Shown here one piece after another: positions 59,154 to 64,000 of a stretch of DNA of 64,000 nucleotides (its first letter is position 1; each line of letters begins with the position of its first letter). The notes below the pieces were generated by a model. That model saw only the letters and a program-made list of their open reading frames with translations, made no database searches and was not told where the DNA came from. Source of the stretch: Lachnospiraceae bacterium (GTDB lineage Bacteria; Bacillota; Clostridia; Lachnospirales; Lachnospiraceae); assembly GCA_017550165.1 (NCBI GenBank), contig JAFZQH010000040.1, forward strand, positions 1-64,000, given 5' to 3'. Made by a program: the position numbers and the translations under genes.

Positions 59154-59567
59154 CTAGATCTTTTTTATGACCACATCCACATGGTGGGAAGAGCCGAATT
59201 CCGCGCTCAAGCTCAACTTCCCTCCAAGACTGGTCTTAATGGTTCCCGCGTCCTTGCCGTTAACAGTGATGCTGTACTCCGCCTCGTCCTCAAGGGCCAC
59301 GGTGATCTGGGCGTTGTCCTTGCCCTCCACTCCGAAGCTCATGCCGTCTTCGGTGATATTCAGATTTAAAACCGTAGTTCCCGGTACAGATTCATATACA
59401 AACGATCCGTTCTTCTCCAGCTTGGTGATCTCATTAAAGGTCTTAACCTTGTAAATGTCGCCCTGATGCTTGAAATCATCATGCTTGGACTTGGCTGCCA
59501 GTTCATAATTACCGAAGCTGATGCTTCCGTCAGATTCTTCGCGGATCAATTCATTTACTACTGCCAT
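59154..59567 (-). CDS. conserved small protein of unknown function (often labelled endosialidase)
   Basis: A 137-aa protein. It begins MAVVNELIREESDGSISFGNYEL and continues with YKVKTFNEITKLEKNGSFVYESVPGT, then a beta-rich second half. I recognise this as a protein common in Lachnospiraceae and relatives, which databases often call endosialidase without evidence. It has no catalytic motif, signal peptide or membrane segment, and a simple beta fold seems likely. I chose the ATG at 59567, 9-10 bases after AGGAGG. It has its own promoter, overlapping the end of clpC, and a terminator, so it is expressed on its own. Confidence 0.75.
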   Translation of the reverse strand: MAVVNELIREESDGSISFGNYELAAKSKHDDFKHQGDIYKVKTFNEITKLEKNGSFVYESVPGTTVLNLNITEDGMSFGVEGKDNAQITVALEDEAEYSITVNGKDAGTIKTSLGGKLSLSAEFGSSHHVDVVIKKI

Positions 59568-59610
59568 TGTCAGTAACCTCCTAAATAATGCAAATAACTT
59601 GGATAGGGTG

Positions 59611-59639
59611 ATTATATCATCAATTCTTTTCAGATACAA
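59611..59639 (-). promoter_or_regulatory. promoter of the conserved small protein gene
   Basis: On the minus strand TTGTAT (59639-59634) and a consensus TATAAT (59616-59611) are 17 bases apart, overlapping the last codons of clpC. Confidence 0.6.
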
Positions 59640-62073
59640 ACACTATCTTTTTATTCTTTAAGGTTGCGGTAACCGTGGATCCCGCCTTGATCTTGCCTGC
59701 CAGGATCTGCTCGGCAAGAGCATCCTCTATCTCAGTCTGGATGGTACGCTTTAAGGGTCTCGCGCCGTACTTGGGATCATAGCCCTTATCCACCACATAT
59801 TTCTTCACATTATCCTTAATTATAAGGGTGATGTTCATCTGGTCACGGCAGCGGTCCACCAGGTTGGACGCCATGATGGTGACGATCTTCTTCATATCAT
59901 CCTTGGTAAGGGAATGGAATACCATGATCTCATCGATACGGTTTAAGAACTCCGGCTTAAAGATCCTCTTAACCTCATCCATAACACCGTTCTTCATCCG
60001 CTCGTAGTTGGCCTTGTCGTCCTCTACTGAAGCGAATCCCAGTTTCTTGGGCTCAATGATGGACTGAGCTCCCGCATTACTGGTCATTATGATGATGGTA
60101 TTCTTAAAATCTATCTTCCTGCCCTGAGCATCCGTGATATGGCCGTCATCAAGGACCTGGAGCAGCATGTTGAACACGTCCGGATGGGCCTTCTCGATCT
60201 CGTCGAAAAGAACCACCGAATAGGGGTGGCGGCGAACCTTCTCGGAAAGCTGTCCTCCCTCGTCATATCCCACGTATCCCGGAGGCGAGCCTACCATCTT
60301 GGATACGCTGTGCTTCTCCATGTATTCCGACATGTCCACCCTGATGATGGCATCCTCGGTACCGAATATAGCCTCTGCCAGCGCCTTAGACAGCTCGGTC
60401 TTACCCACACCGGTGGGACCTAAGAGTAGAAATGATCCCACAGGCCTTCCGGGGTCTTTAAGACCAACACGTCCTCTTTTTACTGCCTTGGAAATAGCGG
60501 CAACAGCTTCATTCTGTCCCACCACGCGCTTGTGAAGGATAGACTCCAGCTTCAGCAGCTTCTTGCTTTCCGCCTCCTCCATCTTGCTGACGGGGACCTT
60601 GCTCCACATGGAAATGACCTGGGCCACATCATTTGAAGTAACAACGGGGGCCTTCTTCCTGCCTGAGCGCTTCATGCCCATCTTGGCCAGCTTATCCTCC
60701 TCAGCTATCTTCAGTTCCTTGTATTCCTTGGCCTTAGCCATGTCTCTTGATTTGATGGCCTCTTCCATAGCCTTTCGTAGTTCATTGATCTTCTCACGGA
60801 CCTGTGCATAGTCACCCTGGCTCTTGTAATTACCCAGTCTGACTCTGGAAGCCGCCTCATCTATGACATCAATGGCCTTATCCGGGAAGAAACGGTCATT
60901 GATATATCTCTCAGCATACTTAACCGCCGATTCAAGAGCTTCATCGGAAATGGTCACCCCGTGGAATTTCTCGTAACCCGGACGAAGCTCCTTCAGGATG
61001 AGAAGGGTCTGAGCCGTAGTAGGTTCTTCCACCATAACAGGCTGGAACCGGCGTTCCAGGGCGGCATCCTTCTCTATATATTTTCTGTATTCCGTAATGG
61101 TGGTGGCACCGATGATCTGTATCTCGCCCCTTGCAAGGCTGGGCTTAAGGATATTGGAGGCATCGATGGCTCCTTCTGCTCCGCCGGCTCCGATAATGGT
61201 GTGGAGTTCGTCGATAAACATAAGGATATTGCCGGCCTTATGAACCTCACTTAAGACCTTCTTGATCCTCTCTTCGAATTCACCACGGTATTTACTGCCT
61301 GCAACCATTCCGGACATATCAAGGGTCACGACCCGCTTGCCCATCAGGGAGTCGGGAACAAATCCGTCTACTATCCTCTGGGCTATGCCCTCTACTATGG
61401 CAGTCTTGCCCACGCCGGGCTCGCCGATAAGGCAGGGGTTGTTCTTGTTACGCCTGCTTAATATCTGAACGATACGTTCTATCTCTTTTTCTCTCTCAAC
61501 ACAGGGTTCCAGCTTTCCGTCCCTTGCCAGGGTCGTCAGATCTCTGGAATACTGGTCCAGCACCGGAGTCTCGCTGCCGCCTGATCTCTTCTGGGGGAAA
61601 CGCCCGCCCTTGAACTCATCGCTGTATTTGGCCACGTCTTCTCCCATGGCCTGCAGTATCTCCACATACATCTTGCCGGGATTGACGCCGAGAGTCCCTA
61701 AAAGCCTTGCTCCCACGCACTCCGTATCCTTCAGGACCGCTATAAGTATATGTTCCGTTCCGATGCTGTCGCTCTTAAACTTGTCCGCCTCACGCCAGGC
61801 TGACTCCAGGGCTCTTATGGCTCTGGGTGTGTAGCCTCCCTGCTCCAGAAGCGCCTCATTTGCCTTGGGTGCGATAAACTCAGTGATAAGCTCCACCATC
61901 TTCTCCCGCTGGATGCCTGCTGCCATCATGACCCTGGCTGCTGTCCCCATTCCTTCGGAAATGAGTCCCACCAGCAAATGCTCCGTACCTATGTAATTAT
62001 GTCCCAGTTCCCTGGCGCAGCTGTCCGCAAGCAAAAGAGCCTTCTTTGCCCTGGCAGTGTATTTCTTTTGCAT
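59620..62073 (-). CDS. clpC: ATP-dependent Clp protease ATP-binding subunit ClpC
   Basis: An 817-aa AAA+ unfoldase that feeds proteins to ClpP. It has a double Clp_N repeat (residues 1-145), AAA-1 with [13 protein letters not shown], a middle region with a UVR-like [19 protein letters not shown] (about 420-440), AAA-2 with [14 protein letters not shown], and the ClpC-type C-terminus ending before the tripod loop. The start is the ATG at 62073, 8 bases after GAGGGA. It does not sit in the usual ctsR-mcsA-mcsB operon; instead it follows an SH3 membrane protein with an 11-base gap. Confidence 0.95.
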   Translation of the reverse strand: MQKKYTARAKKALLLADSCARELGHNYIGTEHLLVGLISEGMGTAARVMMAAGIQREKMVELITEFIAPKANEALLEQGGYTPRAIRALESAWREADKFKSDSIGTEHILIAVLKDTECVGARLLGTLGVNPGKMYVEILQAMGEDVAKYSDEFKGGRFPQKRSGGSETPVLDQYSRDLTTLARDGKLEPCVEREKEIERIVQILSRRNKNNPCLIGEPGVGKTAIVEGIAQRIVDGFVPDSLMGKRVVTLDMSGMVAGSKYRGEFEERIKKVLSEVHKAGNILMFIDELHTIIGAGGAEGAIDASNILKPSLARGEIQIIGATTITEYRKYIEKDAALERRFQPVMVEEPTTAQTLLILKELRPGYEKFHGVTISDEALESAVKYAERYINDRFFPDKAIDVIDEAASRVRLGNYKSQGDYAQVREKINELRKAMEEAIKSRDMAKAKEYKELKIAEEDKLAKMGMKRSGRKKAPVVTSNDVAQVISMWSKVPVSKMEEAESKKLLKLESILHKRVVGQNEAVAAISKAVKRGRVGLKDPGRPVGSFLLLGPTGVGKTELSKALAEAIFGTEDAIIRVDMSEYMEKHSVSKMVGSPPGYVGYDEGGQLSEKVRRHPYSVVLFDEIEKAHPDVFNMLLQVLDDGHITDAQGRKIDFKNTIIIMTSNAGAQSIIEPKKLGFASVEDDKANYERMKNGVMDEVKRIFKPEFLNRIDEIMVFHSLTKDDMKKIVTIMASNLVDRCRDQMNITLIIKDNVKKYVVDKGYDPKYGARPLKRTIQTEIEDALAEQILAGKIKAGSTVTATLKNKKIVFVSEKN

Positions 62074-62084
62074 GATCAAATCCC

Positions 62085-63221
62085 TCAGTCATCAAAATCT
62101 ATCATTTCAAATTCAGTACTTGTCTTCTTACCCGCATCTGTTCCTCTGGGAGGAACCTTGGCCGGCCTGTAATCATCATCAGGCCGGATATCCGCTTTCT
62201 TGTAATCGTCTACCACCTTGGCGCGCTCTGCTTCTTCCCGGGCAACGATGTTCTGTACAGCCTTGTCTATCTCGATCTCAGACCTTGCCTTTGTTTTGAC
62301 TGCGGCCTTATCTCTGTGTTTCCTGTCATAATCGTAGTCATCGTCTTCATCTTCATCATCTTCATCATCATCGAAGGCGTCGAAATCATCATAATCATCC
62401 CGGCCCTTTCTTCCCTTCAGAGCAAGAGCGATGATAAGAACGAGAATGACAACGGCTTCGGCCGTGATGGCCACCATCATGAGAAATCTCTGAAACTTCA
62501 GTTCCTCGATCTCAGTACTGCCGGCGGTCGTCGTCTTGCTCGCTGCGGAAGACGGGCTCACTGCGGTTGACGCCGCGGTATTGGATCCGCCTGAAGAGCC
62601 TGAAGGATCGTATGCCTTAAATGTAGAAGCGCTCTGGTCGTACACGAAGAGCCCCTCTTTGCCTTCTGCCTTAAGGTAAGCTAAGACCACATTGGTCTGC
62701 TTATTCTTGACTACCGTGATATCCTTGCCCTGGTACTTGGCATTGAATTCCGTAAATCCCTCCGGCACCTTGCTCTTGGGTACTTCTGTAGCGATATTGT
62801 ATACTACCCCGTCAACCTCGGCTTTAAGATCCGTAACCGAGACATTCTCGGCGGGGGCAGCGCTTGAACCTGCGGTCGCAGCACCTGAGGGGGCAGGACT
62901 TGCATCGCCGGTAATGGTAACAAAGTCGGACATGATATATCCTGTCTTCGTTGCTCCGTTCAGGTCGAAATTAACCCTGTACCAGACATTGCCCTCTGAG
63001 TCCTTCTTTTCATTGACTATGGTAAGCTTGAAGCCTCCGTTCTGGGCGGTGATAACAGCGGCATTTTTGTTGCCGTCCGCACGTATATTGGTACGGCCCC
63101 CCTTTATCTCCGCCGCCTTCTCGTCATATGCTTTAACCCCCGTGGATAAGCATAATGATCCGCATAACAATACGGTTGCAAATACAACTGCCTTGACACT
63201 CTTTCTTAATCCTTTGTACAT
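62085..63221 (-). CDS. SH3-domain single-TM protein with acidic cytoplasmic region
   Basis: A 378-aa membrane protein. A signal peptide or uncleaved TM (residues 10-31) is followed by a bacterial SH3 domain (about 37-105, with GRTNIRADGNKNAAVI and GYIMSDFV). A Ser/Ala-rich linker, a second small extracellular domain (about 130-205) and another Ser/Ala linker follow. One TM helix lies at about 245-268. A cytoplasmic tail rich in Asp, Glu and Lys (DDDEDDEDEDDD) contains a charged helix. SH3b domains often bind the cell wall, so the protein may link wall and cytoplasm. It is encoded 11 bases upstream of clpC and is probably co-transcribed with it. Confidence 0.8.
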   Translation of the reverse strand: MYKGLRKSVKAVVFATVLLCGSLCLSTGVKAYDEKAAEIKGGRTNIRADGNKNAAVITAQNGGFKLTIVNEKKDSEGNVWYRVNFDLNGATKTGYIMSDFVTITGDASPAPSGAATAGSSAAPAENVSVTDLKAEVDGVVYNIATEVPKSKVPEGFTEFNAKYQGKDITVVKNKQTNVVLAYLKAEGKEGLFVYDQSASTFKAYDPSGSSGGSNTAASTAVSPSSAASKTTTAGSTEIEELKFQRFLMMVAITAEAVVILVLIIALALKGRKGRDDYDDFDAFDDDEDDEDEDDDYDYDRKHRDKAAVKTKARSEIEIDKAVQNIVAREEAERAKVVDDYKKADIRPDDDYRPAKVPPRGTDAGKKTSTEFEMIDFDD

Positions 63222-63352
63222 ACCTTTTTCCTCATTTTATCTTGTATTGAAGCAGGAAATCTGCTTATAAAATTCCTACACTACATCATCTCTTTTTTGA
63301 CCGAAAAAGTCAATGAAAAAGAAAAACAAATAAAATTTTTTTATGTAAACTC

Positions 63353-63381
63353 TTTACTCTTTTGAAAGCATATGTTATTGT
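63353..63381 (+). promoter_or_regulatory. possible cspA promoter
   Basis: TTTACT (63353-63358) and TATTGT (63376-63381) are 17 bases apart. Confidence 0.4.
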
Positions 63382-63425
63382 TATACCTGTGGGTTTCCAC
63401 GAGAGTTTTTTTTGGAGGTTTCATG

Positions 63426-63623
63426 ATGAAAGGAACAGTTAAATGGTTTAACAACCAAAAAGGTTACGGATTTATCTCAGACGAAGCAGGCAATGATGTA
63501 TTCGTTCATTATTCAGGTCTTAACATGGAGGGCTTCAAGTCTCTCGATGAAGGACAGGCTGTAGAGTTTGAAGTTGTTGACGGTGCTAAGGGACCTCAGG
63601 CAACCAACGTAACCAAATTATGA
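63426..63623 (+). CDS. cold-shock protein
   Basis: A 65-aa CspA/CspB-type single-stranded nucleic-acid-binding protein. RNP1 (GYGFIS) and RNP2 (VFVHYS) motifs are intact: [18 protein letters not shown] is the usual N-terminus. I chose the second of two ATGs (63426), 7 bases after GGAGG. Cold-shock genes often have a structured leader, but none long enough is seen here. It ends in its own terminator. Confidence 0.96.
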   Translation: MKGTVKWFNNQKGYGFISDEAGNDVFVHYSGLNMEGFKSLDEGQAVEFEVVDGAKGPQATNVTKL

Positions 63624-63688
63624 TCAATGCGTAAGTGTACCCTATATTAACATATATAGTATATTTAACAAATTGAAAGTAAAGAAGA

Positions 63689-63712
63689 GCATCGCGTAAG
63701 CGGTGCCCTTTT
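63689..63712 (+). terminator. cspA terminator
   Basis: GCATCGC and GCGGTGC pair around GTAA and are followed by CCTTTTCTT. Confidence 0.75.
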
Positions 63713-63713
63713 C

Positions 63714-64000
63714 TTATATTTCTCCCTTAAATACCGTCTCTGCCGGCCCGGTCATATATACGTGATCATCTTTTTCGTCCCAGAGTATATGAAGCCTTCC
63801 TCCCAGAAGCTTAACATCAGCTTCCCTCTCCGTAAGTCCAAGGATGACACAGGCAACCAACGTGGCACAGGCCCCCGTACCGCAGGCAAGGGTTTCTCCC
63901 GAGCCCCGCTCCCACACTCGCATCTCGATATTCTTCCGGTCGATGACCCGTATGAATTCCGTATTGATCCTCCTTGGAAATGAGGGATGATTTTCAAATA
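63714..64000 (-). CDS. dapF: diaminopimelate epimerase, C-terminal part
   Basis: The C-terminal ~95 residues of DapF, which converts LL- to meso-diaminopimelate for peptidoglycan and lysine. The second catalytic cysteine motif is complete ([19 protein letters not shown]), preceded by [13 protein letters not shown]. The start and the first catalytic cysteine lie beyond the right edge. It complements lysA at 2020-3291. Confidence 0.93.
   Translation of the reverse strand, partial: FENHPSFPRRINTEFIRVIDRKNIEMRVWERGSGETLACGTGACATLVACVILGLTEREADVKLLGGRLHILWDEKDDHVYMTGPAETVFKGEI

Noticed and set aside
63222-63310. CtsR operator before the SH3-clpC genes
   Set aside because: Only one GGTCAAA half-site is present; the tandem heptamer needed for CtsR is not.

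Overview
The window is a stretch of Clostridia chromosome, most likely from a Lachnospiraceae member. The pointers are the run polA - coaE/ftsA-like - WalJ-type hydrolase - ACT protein - PFL (UPF0210) protein, the neighbouring secG-rnr-smpB genes, a YerC/TrpR-like regulator, a DUF1836 regulator, strong AGGAGG ribosome sites and sigma-A promoters. No single marker fixes the genus. Nearly all genes lie on the minus strand. No phage module, rRNA operon, insertion sequence or CRISPR array is visible.

Layout, left to right. 1-2 kb: a short promoter-leader-terminator unit, a small unknown ORF, the tmRNA gene (ssrA) with a hairpin-rich leader, and a secreted acid phosphatase/5'-nucleotidase lipoprotein. 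2-8 kb: lysA and a complete BMP-type nucleoside/sugar ABC importer; phosphatase plus importer could scavenge nucleosides. 8-13.7 kb: an ABC-F factor, an orphan Nif11-leader RiPP precursor, smpB, rnr and secG. 13.7-20 kb: two tandem Cache-domain hybrid histidine kinases and a membrane protein/XRE regulator pair. 20-25 kb: a rearranged PTS (EIIB-EIIC-HPr, and an enzyme I N-domain fused to EIIA), an RNA uracil methyltransferase gene carrying several in-frame palindromes, and a small membrane protein. 25-36 kb: pcrA, a DUF1836 regulator, yerC, glyA, a three-gene cNMP-fold/MoxR/VWA operon and an OGG-type glycosylase. 36-39 kb: mgtE, tRNA-Trp, short direct repeats and a GNAT toxin-antitoxin pair. 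39-47 kb: tmcAL, a chemotaxis receptor, a YARHG protein and three paralogous membrane proteins, two of them with a zinc ribbon. 47-64 kb: PFL, ACT, walJ, a coaE-ftsA-like fusion, polA, aroF, pheA, radA, a conserved small protein, clpC, an SH3 membrane protein, cspA and the end of dapF.

The most unusual content is repetitive. A palindrome of about 25-30 bp, in two flavours, occurs roughly twenty times, between genes and in-frame inside genes. A separate 138-190 bp structured repeat occurs three times, with compensatory changes in its stems. Other points of interest are the split PTS lacking a PEP-binding domain, the orphan five-cysteine RiPP precursor, the CoaE-FtsA-like fusion with an internal ribosome site, and the cNMP-fold/MoxR/VWA operon.

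All functions are assigned from recognisable motifs and family knowledge; no database search was run. Promoters and terminators were read by eye.
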